Shown: positions 51,929-61,407, numbered from the stretch's first letter. The stretch is 64,000 bases of DNA from Gammaproteobacteria bacterium (GCA_004297165.1 SCUJ01000006.1:1712045-1776044); one strand, 5' to 3'. A program made the numbers and translations. Notes: generated by a model from the letters alone, not told the origin.

Positions 51929-53145
51929 AAGATGCGCCATTTGCCGTCCTTCTCCAACTGCCAGTATTGGCGTTTGCGGAGGCGGCGTTTGACCTTATCG
52001 CTGCTGTAATCCTGATCGAAGGTGACGACCATGATCCCCGCCGCGTCGGGATAAAGAAAGATGCTGGTATCGTTCAGACTGACCCGGATGAACTGTTTAT
52101 CCGTATTCACCTTGCGCTTGTATCGTGCCCATTCCTCATAGTCCATCTCCGGACCCAGATAATCCCTGGAGTAGTGACTCAGATATTTTTCGGCATTGCG
52201 GCTTTCCCAATCCTTGCGCCATTGCTCGATTTGGCCGCGCAAGGTCTCTTGCTGCGCCTGCCATTCCCTGGGCGCAATCCACTCCACCGCTCCGGCGAGA
52301 ATCACCGGGGTGCTGCCGGACTTGATATAGGGGGCGAGCCGCGCCAAGTCCTCGTTACTGACAATGACGCAACCGTCGCTGTCGCGGGGCGGTCGGCTGT
52401 AGGTGCCGCTGGGGGTGCCATGCAACCAGATCCCGTCTCCCGATAGACCATTACGGCGATCCCAGGCATTCGGATAGTTGATGGGGAAGGCGCCATTGCC
52501 ATAGAGATCCGGCAGGTCCTTTGGATCTATGAATTCCATGGCGAAATAGACGCCGACGGGGGTTTTCTTGTCGCCTTCCGTAAATTTCCCGATGCCGTTC
52601 TTGCCGATGCTGACATAAAAATCCGCCGCCAGCCGGGGGATGTCCCGATCCATCTCGAATACATACAGCCGGGGGAGGCTGAGATCGACAACTATGGCGT
52701 AATCGTGCGCGCGCTCCAGTTGGACCAGCGAGCGGGGGATCTTGCCGGCGATGCCGGGCATGCTCCGTCGATATCGCAGACGCGCCGCCGCCTCTTCACG
52801 CAAGGCAGAAATCTCTGTGTAGGATGCCGAGGACAGATTGCCGAAATCGGTTAGCGCACGGCTGCGCGAATACAACAGATCGGCGTAGATCAACTGGGCC
52901 AGCCTGAAGCGCGGATTGGTCTTCACCAATACCTCAAGATTAGCGAGGGCGTTATCTATCCGGTTACGGCTTATATCCTCGAGTGCCGTGATCAAACGTT
53001 CTTCCGGGTCCACTTTTAATTGATTGGGCCCCGATGCCTCAAGCATGAGATCCCCTGCCTCCGCAGTATGGATATAACTCGCGACCAGGCAAATGCCGGA
53101 CAAACACCAGCAAATAAGCGATTTGGACTTCGTTTTAAACATCAA
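51907..53145 (-). CDS. L,D-transpeptidase, Cds6 family, with NTF2-like C-terminal domain
   Basis: A 412-residue exported protein: signal peptide (LICWCLSGICLVASYIHTAEA), about 120 helical residues, a YkuD transpeptidase domain (about residues 145-275, motif HGTPSGTYSRPPRDSDGCVIVS with nucleophile Cys), then a C-terminal domain (about 300-412: WESRNAEKYLSHYSRDYLG to DGKWRIFYEG). This last domain looks like the Cds6 C-terminal fold and is clearly similar to the end of the next gene product. It probably cross-links or anchors to peptidoglycan. Convergent overlap with the M14 peptidase gene. Confidence 0.92.
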   Translation of the reverse strand: MMFKTKSKSLICWCLSGICLVASYIHTAEAGDLMLEASGPNQLKVDPEERLITALEDISRNRIDNALANLEVLVKTNPRFRLAQLIYADLLYSRSRALTDFGNLSSASYTEISALREEAAARLRYRRSMPGIAGKIPRSLVQLERAHDYAIVVDLSLPRLYVFEMDRDIPRLAADFYVSIGKNGIGKFTEGDKKTPVGVYFAMEFIDPKDLPDLYGNGAFPINYPNAWDRRNGLSGDGIWLHGTPSGTYSRPPRDSDGCVIVSNEDLARLAPYIKSGSTPVILAGAVEWIAPREWQAQQETLRGQIEQWRKDWESRNAEKYLSHYSRDYLGPEMDYEEWARYKRKVNTDKQFIRVSLNDTSIFLYPDAAGIMVVTFDQDYSSDKVKRRLRKRQYWQLEKDGKWRIFYEGSVS

Positions 53146-53207
53146 CGATATCCCATGCAGCAGCAGTCAGCGTCACCAGTTTGCGGTAGTTCAGAGTCAT
53201 GCTTGCA

Positions 53208-54437
53208 TCAATCGGTGCGTTCTTCCTCAATCAACCACTTGCCAGACTGTTTGGTCAGGGACAAGGTCTTCAGGACGCGGTCCCGATAATTGTCCGAGGC
53301 ATACTCCTGGGTAAAAACAACTCTGGCTTCCAGTGGAGAAACAATGTTCACCGTGGGGCTGACGATTTTGACAACGATGCGGGAGGGGCCGAGCAAGCGT
53401 TCCCGCCGCTGGTTCATCCAGCGTTGCCTGGTCATGCCCTGCGGGGCAAAACTGCTGGAGTACGCGGCCAGATAAGCCTCGACGTCCTTGGCTGACCAGC
53501 GTTCAGCCCAATCGTTGACCGCCATGAGTATTGCTTCACGCTCCGAACGGTTATCGCCAACTACGGGCGGCGCGGCAGCAGGTTTGCGGGTCGCGTCCAT
53601 TGTCTGTTTCGTTTCGTTCAGGACATCAGTAGGGTTGCTCGCCACAACTGGCACCGTCTTTAACCGGGCCAATTCTGTTTGCGCCTCGCTGAGTTGTGTT
53701 TCCACGCCGGCGAGTTTCTCGTTCAAGACTTTTACCTCAGCCTGCTGACGCTCCAGCATTTGACGCGTCTTGACCAATTCTCTTGAAGAAGTTTCCAGGT
53801 CGGTCATATTACGTTGCCGGGCGTTGGAAAGCGCCTGCTCCAATTCAACAACTTTATTTCGCGATTGCTCCAATTCCAGCGCCGACTGGTTATCGGGTTG
53901 AGGTATGGCGCCGCGCGCCTTGGGCGCCAAATCGCTCACCAGCAGCAATTTTTCCTTGGCGTTGACATTCTTCTCATCCAGTTCCAGGGCTTGGTTATAG
54001 GCCTTGCTGGCAAGCTTGGCGTAGATATCGCCAAGATTCTCGTGCGCCGTGGCATAACTTGGATGGGTGTTGATGGCCTGCTGCAAGGCCAGCCTTGCGG
54101 AATCGTAATCCCCTTGCGCTGCATATATCACCGCGAGGTTATTGAATGGCTCAGGCAACTCCGGATTATTTTTGGTCAACTCGATAAAGATCTTCTTGGC
54201 CGGCTCAAACTCATTCCTGCTGGTGTGTATCAGACCTTTGAGGAATAACAGGTGGACATGATTCGGATTTCGGGAGAGTTGTTCCTCCGTGGTCAGCAGC
54301 GCCTCTTGCAGATTCCCCTTCGCGATCATCTCCTCAATGGTTGATGTATCCACTTGCGCCCGGACACTCGCTGTCATCAGTGTCAGAATGGCGCAGGCCA
54401 AAAGCCGGCGGCAGAGACTGGTACTACGTGGTTGCAT
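53208..54437 (-). CDS. Exported TPR/coiled-coil protein with Cds6-like C-terminal domain
   Basis: A 409-residue protein: signal peptide (LLACAILTLMTASVRAQ), three to four tetratricopeptide repeats (about residues 30-140: ALLTTEEQLSRNPNHVHLLFL, FNNLAVIYAAQGDYDSARLALQ), a long coiled coil (about 190-265) and a C-terminal domain (about 300-409) that matches the end of the adjacent L,D-transpeptidase: W-x-x-x-D-V-E-x-Y-L-x-x-Y-S-x-x-F, and QEYASD near the end. ATG 54437 has a GGGGGGAT site. The shared domain and adjacency suggest that the two proteins work as a pair. Function unknown. Confidence 0.88.
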   Translation of the reverse strand: MQPRSTSLCRRLLACAILTLMTASVRAQVDTSTIEEMIAKGNLQEALLTTEEQLSRNPNHVHLLFLKGLIHTSRNEFEPAKKIFIELTKNNPELPEPFNNLAVIYAAQGDYDSARLALQQAINTHPSYATAHENLGDIYAKLASKAYNQALELDEKNVNAKEKLLLVSDLAPKARGAIPQPDNQSALELEQSRNKVVELEQALSNARQRNMTDLETSSRELVKTRQMLERQQAEVKVLNEKLAGVETQLSEAQTELARLKTVPVVASNPTDVLNETKQTMDATRKPAAAPPVVGDNRSEREAILMAVNDWAERWSAKDVEAYLAAYSSSFAPQGMTRQRWMNQRRERLLGPSRIVVKIVSPTVNIVSPLEARVVFTQEYASDNYRDRVLKTLSLTKQSGKWLIEEERTD

Positions 54438-54505
54438 GATCCCCCCGGGAAATCCACTGGTCTGGCGCATGGATTCCAGAACCGTTTATTACATTCTCCG
54501 GCATC

Positions 54506-55288
54506 TTACGGAGATGCCGGGGCCATATCAATTTTACCGCAATCGACTGGCACATAATTATACCGGGATGGAAAACCGCTCAATAGCTGCTCCAACTGGC
54601 CCGGATCACCACTGAACCAGGCATCCACCCAGAAGATCCGCTTGCCTGTCGCATAAGGGACCACCACGGGCGTGTAGCCCTTCTCCTGCAATTCGCCCAG
54701 ACGATCATTGACCGATGCCTGACTGGAATACACGCCCAGTGAGATGGCGTTGGCAAGATTGCCTCCGGTGATGAGCCGGAAATCGCTGGCGCCCTTGTTT
54801 CTCAAATCCTTTATGGTCTCCATGGCGCCGGCCTGGGAGGCAACAGGCGCCAGATAAACCCAGAAAAGCTGTCTGCCCTTCTCATCGGTAAACCGTTGGC
54901 GACTTGAGACGCCTCGCGCAGTAAACGAATCCTGAAGTCCTTTTGCCATGGGTTCCTCGGGAAACGGCCCAAAGGTAAAACAGGAAGGCAACACGGAAGT
55001 TCCGACCTCCGATGAGGATAAAAATTCCGGCATTTGCGAGACGAGTTCATTCACCGAGCCTGGTGAAATCGTGGCGAATTCCGGTCTACTTTCTGGCTCT
55101 GGCATCGATTCCTCTCGTGCAACGAGTGTCCTAGGCTCCACCTCGGAAATCATTTGCAACTTGATGACGCCAGGAGATATTGCGGAAACGACCCGGTTGG
55201 CCCTGTCTAGACGCTGCTGCCTGTCCATCTCCCACCCAAGATAGAGCAGGTTGGCCAGCAGGAAGACGATGACGATCCAGCGTATCAT
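54506..55288 (-). CDS. SPOR-domain membrane protein
   Basis: A 260-residue bitopic protein with one N-terminal membrane helix (IRWIVIVFLLANLLYLGW), a variable linker and a C-terminal SPOR domain (about residues 175-245: KGRQLFWVYLAPVASQAGAMETIKDLRNKGASDFRL; then GVYSSQASVNDRLGELQEKGYTP) that binds denuded peptidoglycan. ATG 55288 overlaps coaX by four bases. SPOR proteins following birA and coaX are frequent in Gammaproteobacteria. Confidence 0.9.
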   Translation of the reverse strand: MIRWIVIVFLLANLLYLGWEMDRQQRLDRANRVVSAISPGVIKLQMISEVEPRTLVAREESMPEPESRPEFATISPGSVNELVSQMPEFLSSSEVGTSVLPSCFTFGPFPEEPMAKGLQDSFTARGVSSRQRFTDEKGRQLFWVYLAPVASQAGAMETIKDLRNKGASDFRLITGGNLANAISLGVYSSQASVNDRLGELQEKGYTPVVVPYATGKRIFWVDAWFSGDPGQLEQLLSGFPSRYNYVPVDCGKIDMAPASP

Positions 55289-56028
55289 TCCTGTTCCGCG
55301 ATTATGGCCAACCCCTCGAGGACCAGCGCTGGTCTTGATGCAAAGGGGGTCGACAGACACTCGCCAACAGTTGCCGCATCGCCTCCCGTCACCACCAGCG
55401 ATGGCTGTTCCCCGTGGCGGCTTTCCAGATCGGCAAGCACATTTTTAATCAGCGAACAGACGGCATACAGGGCCCCGTTTGCAACACAGACATCCGTCGA
55501 TAACCCGAGTTTGCAAGACGGGTCCGAGGTGCGGGTGGCATTGATACCCTTGGTCGCCTGGTTCAAGGAACGCTGCATCAATTCCAAACCCGGGATAATC
55601 ACCCCACCCAGGTGTCTGCCATCGCCGGTGGCGCAATCAATCGTCACCGCGGTTCCGCAAGAAACGACGCAGACGAGCTGGCGATACCGCATCCAGGCCG
55701 CCAGTAACCCGAGCCAACGATCGACGCCGAGCTGTCTTATGTCGGCATAGCCATTGACCAACCCTCCCCACTCGCGGGGAACCTGCACAAACTTGGGCTC
55801 TCTGCGCCAAAGCCTCGCCATGCAGGCCGTGATCCGATCCGCGACCGCCTCGCCGCCGACATTGGCGACCAGCACCTTTTGCGGTACTTCCAGTCCATCA
55901 ATCTGATGAGACAACAAACTTTCACAATTGGAGAGATCATAGGCAAAGGGTTTCAATTCATGGAGGCCGTCGACCTGTGTGATCGCGGCCTTAATCCGGG
56001 TGTTGCCGACATCCATGAGCAGGTTCAT
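55285..56028 (-). CDS. coaX: Type III pantothenate kinase
   Basis: A 247-residue kinase for the first step of CoA synthesis. MDVGNTRIKAAI (phosphate-binding), GADRW-like LGVDRWLGLLAAWM, CGTAVTIDC and GGVIIPGLELM, and the VTGGDAATV motif are typical. The enzyme is insensitive to CoA feedback and needs a monovalent cation. Overlaps birA by four bases upstream and the SPOR gene downstream. Confidence 0.96.
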   Translation of the reverse strand: MNLLMDVGNTRIKAAITQVDGLHELKPFAYDLSNCESLLSHQIDGLEVPQKVLVANVGGEAVADRITACMARLWRREPKFVQVPREWGGLVNGYADIRQLGVDRWLGLLAAWMRYRQLVCVVSCGTAVTIDCATGDGRHLGGVIIPGLELMQRSLNQATKGINATRTSDPSCKLGLSTDVCVANGALYAVCSLIKNVLADLESRHGEQPSLVVTGGDAATVGECLSTPFASRPALVLEGLAIIAEQE

Positions 56029-57032
56029 ACACCCAACCTCAGACTCAGTTCTCCATGGCTGAATGATTGCCGCTTGCCTTGAAGATCCATGATCAGCAGG
56101 CCGTTATCATCGATACCTTCGACCGTACCTCTAACCTTACGGTCTGCAAATATCAACTCCGCTTCCTTGCCTTGAAAATAGTCTAGTTCGCGCCAGGAAT
56201 TTATAAAGGACTTGAAACCGTACCTCTCGAATCTCCGCAACATCGACGCCAGACTGCCGATCAAGTCAGCCGCCAGTTGATTACGGGTGAAATCCCGGGA
56301 GGCATTTCTGCGGACATCCGTAACGGGTTGCCGGATGGCGCGGATGACGCCATCCGAAAGGCCAACGTTCACTCCTACACCTATCACCACGTTAAATGGC
56401 CCGGTTGTTTCGCCCCTGGATTCGATCAGGATTCCGCCGATTTTCCCGCCCAAACAAAGGATATCATTCGGCCATTTCAACCGTGTTACAAGACCCGCGG
56501 ATTGACTCAAGGCATCAGCGACCGCCACTCCAGCGGCCAGTGACAACGCCGCAACTGCCTGTGGCGTGGATTCGAATCTCCACCCCAGCGACAAAATGAT
56601 GCCTGATGCGAAAGGCGACACCCAAGTCGTGCCTCTACGCCCCCTGCCTGCCGATTGAAATTCCGCCATGAGCGCCTGGGCGTGTATATCGGCGCCGGGG
56701 AGTCTCTGCATTAACCTGTGGTTGGTGGAATCCGTTTCGAAATTCACTTCGATCGTTCCATGCTTTTTAAACCATGCGTCCGACAGCGCCGAAATAATGG
56801 CGTTCCGGTCGAGCAGTTCGAGCGGTTCCGCGATCCGATACCCGCGGCCAGGCACGGTGTATACTTCCAGCCCGTAGGCTGCTAAAGAGTGTATTTGTTT
56901 CCAGATGGCGGTCCGGCTGAGCCCGAAGGTCTCGGCAAGCACAGCCCCGGAGTGAAACTTGCCATCGGCAAGTGTGCTGATGATGCCTCGTCTTAAATCC
57001 GCGACTCGCTGGAGGGTGAGGTCAGGCGCCAC
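56025..57032 (-). CDS. birA: Bifunctional biotin ligase / biotin operon repressor BirA
   Basis: A 335-residue protein. N-terminal winged helix (residues about 10-65: LADGKFHSGAVLAETFGLSRTAIWKQIHSLAAYGLEV), biotin-binding GRGRRGTTWVSPFASG, catalytic LKWPNDILCLGGKIGGILIE, and a C-terminal SH3-like domain. It attaches biotin to carboxylases and can repress the bio operon. The start is GTG 57032 with GAGGGTGAGG just before it. Followed by coaX. Confidence 0.96.
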   Translation of the reverse strand: MAPDLTLQRVADLRRGIISTLADGKFHSGAVLAETFGLSRTAIWKQIHSLAAYGLEVYTVPGRGYRIAEPLELLDRNAIISALSDAWFKKHGTIEVNFETDSTNHRLMQRLPGADIHAQALMAEFQSAGRGRRGTTWVSPFASGIILSLGWRFESTPQAVAALSLAAGVAVADALSQSAGLVTRLKWPNDILCLGGKIGGILIESRGETTGPFNVVIGVGVNVGLSDGVIRAIRQPVTDVRRNASRDFTRNQLAADLIGSLASMLRRFERYGFKSFINSWRELDYFQGKEAELIFADRKVRGTVEGIDDNGLLIMDLQGKRQSFSHGELSLRLGV

Positions 57033-57050
57033 TCAACGGATTCCACAGGA

Positions 57051-58856
57051 CTATTTTTTTTTGCCCTTAAGGTCATCCAAATCGATGAAATTGTCGAGTG
57101 ATATATCGTCCACATCCTTCCTGATGGTGGCTTCCTCGTCCGGAAATTCCATATCCCCAGGCATCAGGGTTTCATCTTCCGGGCCCAAGTCATCTTCAGT
57201 GGATTGAACCGGCTTGGAGGGTGTCGGTTTCACCCCTTTATCGCCGCCAGGTATGTATGTGACATCCTCCGTACCATAAACCGGTTTCTTGGGCGGCTCT
57301 TGCACTGACCCCCGCAAGGCGGTGATCTCCTCATCCTCGTGGCCACCAGTATCGGTTTGTCCAGTGCCGCCCCCAGTCAAATCGATATCCAGATCCAATT
57401 CGGCGCCGGTCTTGCCTACGACACTGTCCACGAGCGGCGCTGCGGATTTCATCCTGGTGACTTCCACTTCCGTCGGCCGTTTCACAGGCGCCGGTTTGCC
57501 CGCCATGACAGTATTCGACATCACGGTCATTCCGGCGTCAACCATCTCAGGCATGACAAATTCGAACTCGTATCTGTGCAGCCGGATCTTGTCACCGTGT
57601 TTCAGGCGGACCTCGCTGGTTACCGGAACATCGTTCACAAACGTGCCGTTGATGCTGCCTTGATCGACGATCCAATAGGCAAAATCCTTGTATTCGATCA
57701 ATGAATGCCTTCTGCCAATTGTTGTTTCAGGTATCACGATATAATCGAGTTGATCGTTATCCTTGCCCGCCACCCGTCCCAACATCGTGGGTTTACCGCT
57801 CATCTTGTAACTGGCCTGCGATGTATAACCATGGATATCCTGCAGATAAGCCTCCGTGTCGACAGCAACCGGTTGTGCGGCGCCGCCGCGCCGGGTCCGC
57901 AACAGCACCCACAAAATAATCACCAGGGCCAGGACCGCAGTAACACCCGCGGCGATAGTCATCCAGGTTCGCATCTTCTCTTCGCGGCCGGCCGTTGGCG
58001 AAGGTTGGGCTGGAACGGTGATGACAATCGGCTGTTGAACTGGCGGGGTAGGTTGCGATGCCTGCGGCGCTGGTTCCGTCTCCTTTTCAATCTTGTTGAT
58101 GATGGTATTTATCTGGGCGAAGACCCGGTGGACATCTTCTGCCTGAATCGCCCGGTAATATTCACCCCCGGTGGTTTGCGCCAACGACTGGATCAACTGG
58201 AAATCGGCCGCCTCCGTAAAGGCTATCGCATAGATATTAATGCCGGCATCCGCCGCATCCGGGGCCAGGCTGTTTTTGAGCCATCCGGTTTTTTCCTGAT
58301 CCGCCGCGGCATTCCCGGTATCGACTATCCCATCAGTTAAAAAAACTATTATTTTTCTGGCATTCTCCCTTGCGTCATTCTTGAGCTCATAAATGGCCCG
58401 TTCTATGGCATTCGGGCTGTCGGTAAATTGCCCCCGATAATTAATCAAATCCAACCGTTCGAGAATTGACGCCTTCGATCCCGAGGAAACCAAGGTGAAA
58501 GGGAGCGCCAGATTTACATTCTGATCGAAGATGATGATGGCCACTCGCGTAGAGTCGTCGAGGGCATTGATAAACTCGCTGACGGCCTGACTGGTGAGAA
58601 AGTTCGGGTCATTCTGTTTCATACTCCCCGAGTTATCCAGGACGAGGATGATATCCTTCTCCACGCCTGATCCCGAAGCGGCGACAAATTCATCCGGTCC
58701 CAGAGCAGCATCATCCGCGACCGGGACAGCAATCCCGGGTTGCGCCTCTTCCCCTGGATTATCTGTCCGTGTCTCCTGGGAATTCGCAAGGGTGTAAAAC
58801 AATGCGAGGGAGATTAATAGCAAGCCCCTGGTAAGTAGGTGTATCCGCATAAGCAT
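57051..58856 (-). CDS. vWA-TM-FHA protein with acidic Thr-rich tail
   Basis: A 601-residue protein: signal peptide (LLLISLALFYTLANSQ); extracytoplasmic von Willebrand A domain (about residues 65-245) with MIDAS motif DNSGSMK and conserved Thr/Asp further on (FTDSPNAIERA, FLTDGIVDTGN); Pro-rich linker; one membrane helix (about 298-320); a cytoplasmic FHA domain (about 365-440: TTIGRRHSLIEYKDFAYWIVDQGSINGTFVNDVPV); and an acidic C-tail of about 150 residues with several TxxxxD-like peptides (DVTYIPGGD, DETLMPGDM, EATIRKDVD). It ends 18 bp before birA. Architecture suggests a transmembrane signal or scaffold for phospho-Thr; no kinase is nearby. Confidence 0.9.
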   Translation of the reverse strand: MLMRIHLLTRGLLLISLALFYTLANSQETRTDNPGEEAQPGIAVPVADDAALGPDEFVAASGSGVEKDIILVLDNSGSMKQNDPNFLTSQAVSEFINALDDSTRVAIIIFDQNVNLALPFTLVSSGSKASILERLDLINYRGQFTDSPNAIERAIYELKNDARENARKIIVFLTDGIVDTGNAAADQEKTGWLKNSLAPDAADAGINIYAIAFTEAADFQLIQSLAQTTGGEYYRAIQAEDVHRVFAQINTIINKIEKETEPAPQASQPTPPVQQPIVITVPAQPSPTAGREEKMRTWMTIAAGVTAVLALVIILWVLLRTRRGGAAQPVAVDTEAYLQDIHGYTSQASYKMSGKPTMLGRVAGKDNDQLDYIVIPETTIGRRHSLIEYKDFAYWIVDQGSINGTFVNDVPVTSEVRLKHGDKIRLHRYEFEFVMPEMVDAGMTVMSNTVMAGKPAPVKRPTEVEVTRMKSAAPLVDSVVGKTGAELDLDIDLTGGGTGQTDTGGHEDEEITALRGSVQEPPKKPVYGTEDVTYIPGGDKGVKPTPSKPVQSTEDDLGPEDETLMPGDMEFPDEEATIRKDVDDISLDNFIDLDDLKGKKK

Positions 58857-59095
58857 GTTTAATTAAGTACCTAATTTAAGAAACCCCTGATTACATCAGC
58901 GGTTCCGTCTGGCATAGGGATATGCCGGCATATATCAAACACACGGGCATTTGATAAATGCGGGCCTGGTAATAGCCACGCTGTTACCAAGCGTGTTCTG
59001 AGACGTCCTGGAGGGACTTATTCAGAGCTATTTTAATTATAAAACTATTGGTTGTAATTATGTAACTATTCTCAAGTATTCCTCATAATCGCGAC

Positions 59096-60190
59096 ATGTC
59101 GCAATTATTAACCATCGTTCGATACTGCAGAGGTCTTGCCATATTCATACCGCTGCTCTGTGCTGCCTGTGGAGAGATAAGCTATTACAGCCAGGCCATT
59201 CGCGGGCATGCGGGAATCATGCGAGGAAGGCAGCCCATCGAAAAGCTATTGGCTCTTGATACGACATCCTTTGAATCCAAGGAAAGATTGAAAGAAACTC
59301 TCGCCATCAGAAACTTCGCCAGCGAGGTTCTATTCCTTCCCGACAACGATAGCTACAGATCCTTCAACGAACTCAAACGTGATTACGTGGTCTGGAATGT
59401 GTTTGCCGCACCTGAATTTTCCACAGAGCTTATAACCTGGTGTTTCCCCATAACCGGTTGTCTTCCCTATCGCGGTTATTTTAATAAGAACTCGGCTCTG
59501 GAATACGCCCGGGGACTGGAGGTCCTTGGCCATGATGTTTACGTTGGTGGGGTAAGCGCCTATTCCACCCTCGGCTGGTTTGCCGACCCCGTACTCGACA
59601 CCATGTTGATTCACGGGATGACCTGGGCCGCGAGAATAATCTTCCACGAGCTGGCGCATCAGAAACTGTATATCCAGGATGACACGGAATTGAACGAGGC
59701 CTTCGCCGACACCGTGGCAAACATTGGAGTCGAAAAGTGGTTGCAGCACACTCGTCAGAACGCAGAATACGAGTCGTTCCAGGAACAACTCGTCAGGGAG
59801 GCGGATTTCCATGCCTTAATCATGGAATACCGGGATAAATATCAGAAACTTTATGCCTCTGACAGGCCGGTTAACGAAAAACGTCAAGGCAAAGAAGAGC
59901 TACATCGGGATATGCACCAAAAATACCAACGGCTCAAGATCAAATGGGGGAATCATTCTGAATATGACGCCTGGTTCAGCACTGGCCCGAACAACGCCCA
60001 CATTGGAACAATTACCACATACAGGGACCTGGCGCCCCTATTGAAGAAACTCTATCTGGCTAATGACAGCGACATCCGGAGGTTCTATGAAGCAGTACAG
60101 TTACTGACGGGATGTGAACGTGAAGAGCGAAGAATATTTCTTGGCAATATTCATTCAGGACTATCGTGCCTTCGAACCTATAAACCTTGA
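59096..60190 (+). CDS. Putative lipoprotein aminopeptidase (PF10023-type zinc peptidase)
   Basis: A 364-residue protein with a probable lipoprotein signal (FIPLLCAACGE, Cys25 lipidated) and a gluzincin-like zinc motif HELAHQ at residues 184-189; the third ligand Glu is in LNEAFADTVA about 15 residues later. YYSQAIRGHAGIMRG near the N-terminus is conserved in this predicted aminopeptidase family (a YYxQ-x-x-x-GH signature). Function has not been assigned beyond predicted metallopeptidase. It lies in AT-richer DNA and stands alone. Confidence 0.88.
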   Translation: MSQLLTIVRYCRGLAIFIPLLCAACGEISYYSQAIRGHAGIMRGRQPIEKLLALDTTSFESKERLKETLAIRNFASEVLFLPDNDSYRSFNELKRDYVVWNVFAAPEFSTELITWCFPITGCLPYRGYFNKNSALEYARGLEVLGHDVYVGGVSAYSTLGWFADPVLDTMLIHGMTWAARIIFHELAHQKLYIQDDTELNEAFADTVANIGVEKWLQHTRQNAEYESFQEQLVREADFHALIMEYRDKYQKLYASDRPVNEKRQGKEELHRDMHQKYQRLKIKWGNHSEYDAWFSTGPNNAHIGTITTYRDLAPLLKKLYLANDSDIRRFYEAVQLLTGCEREERRIFLGNIHSGLSCLRTYKP

Positions 60191-60485
60191 TGATCCCAAG
60201 GCGCGTTATATGACTGTTTAATAAACCAATAACACCTGTTAAAAAGCAGATTTTAATCAAATCAGGCGTTTCATGGTTTATATAAATGCTGTATTTTATT
60301 GTGTAGTTTTAAAATCCATTGCGGTAGAGTAAATACCAAGGGAAGACTGAGGCTGCTACGGGAAGCAGCTTCCTCTGTAATGGTAAAACGTGAATAAGAT
60401 CACAATTCAAATTATATGAGTATCATCCATTCATCGGTAACATCTTACGTTTCTCCATCTACCCAAAAGGAATCATCTGAAGCGA

Positions 60486-61391
60486 ATGTTCGACTTTATT
60501 CTTAACAAACCTGTAGAACTAAAAGTAGGGGACCAGATGCTCAAATTCAGCACCCTGGCTGATTTTGAGTTCTGCATGTCAGGACGCACAGCGATACCAT
60601 CTTCGAAAATTACAGATTTGGTCAAATTTTCGACTGACCAACTCAAGAAGGAAGCGCGAACGATAAAAGACATAGAGAAGCGCTTCGTTTCGATACTATC
60701 GAAATCAATCGAGGATCCTGCGAGCATCAATCGGGCGTTGCGGGAACTCGATCCGCTAATTTTCTCGCAGGATCACTCCTGGCGGGACATAATCGCCGGC
60801 CTTAACAATGGCGATGATGCATTTAACCCGTATCGCCGGATTGCCCTGGTCAAATACATGCAATATCTCTCCTCACGCCAGGAGATTATCAAATATCTCT
60901 ACAACGAAAAGAAACAGAATTATAAGGCTGGCACAGAGACTTATTCTGGTGCGAGCGAGCCTTCGGAATTTAAAGAGACACTGTTACTTGACAATACTGT
61001 ATTCGAACCGGGGGCGCAGGACTTCTCTAAGGAAAATTCCTTCGAGCGGATGCCCAAAGGGGAAGCGGTGACAGTGGTTCTGACACCGAATGAAGAGATC
61101 GATATTCTGCTCTCCAAGCACAAGTGCAAACTTGCGGCGCAGAATGGCGTTCAGTTCATTGACCAAGCAGGTCGTGTTTACAAACTTAATAAGGGGAGAA
61201 ATCTTATCGGCCGTGACTCAGTAAGCAACGTCATGATCGAACCCAACCTGCGTGATGTGTCCAGATTGCATCTGGTCATCGAAAACTTTGGCGATAATTC
61301 GATGCAACTGACTGACTTATCCTCGCATGGCACGTATATCTCTTCGAAATACCTCACATCACGTACAGGCGGACAAACATCCAAATCATAG
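60486..61391 (+). CDS. FHA domain protein, cytosolic
   Basis: A 301-residue protein with no signal peptide and no membrane helix. The first 190 residues (LVKFSTDQLKKEARTIKDIEKRF and HSWRDIIAGLNNGDDAFNPYRRIALVKYMQYL) are helical and match no named family. Residues about 235-290 form an FHA domain: KGRNLIGRDSVSNVMIEPNLRDVSRLHLVIEN, then LSSHGTYI. It recognises phospho-Thr peptides by family knowledge. Codon use and AT content are unlike those of the flanking conserved genes. Near a vWA-FHA protein, so a shared phospho-signal is possible. Confidence 0.85.
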   Translation: MFDFILNKPVELKVGDQMLKFSTLADFEFCMSGRTAIPSSKITDLVKFSTDQLKKEARTIKDIEKRFVSILSKSIEDPASINRALRELDPLIFSQDHSWRDIIAGLNNGDDAFNPYRRIALVKYMQYLSSRQEIIKYLYNEKKQNYKAGTETYSGASEPSEFKETLLLDNTVFEPGAQDFSKENSFERMPKGEAVTVVLTPNEEIDILLSKHKCKLAAQNGVQFIDQAGRVYKLNKGRNLIGRDSVSNVMIEPNLRDVSRLHLVIENFGDNSMQLTDLSSHGTYISSKYLTSRTGGQTSKS

Positions 61392-61407
61392 ATAATCGCA
61401 ATAATCC

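Noticed and set aside
60346-60372. GAGGCTGCT...AGCAGCTTCCTC inverted repeat upstream of the FHA gene
   Set aside because: It forms a short imperfect hairpin in an AT-rich gap without a T-run and without a gene ending nearby; no function can be argued.
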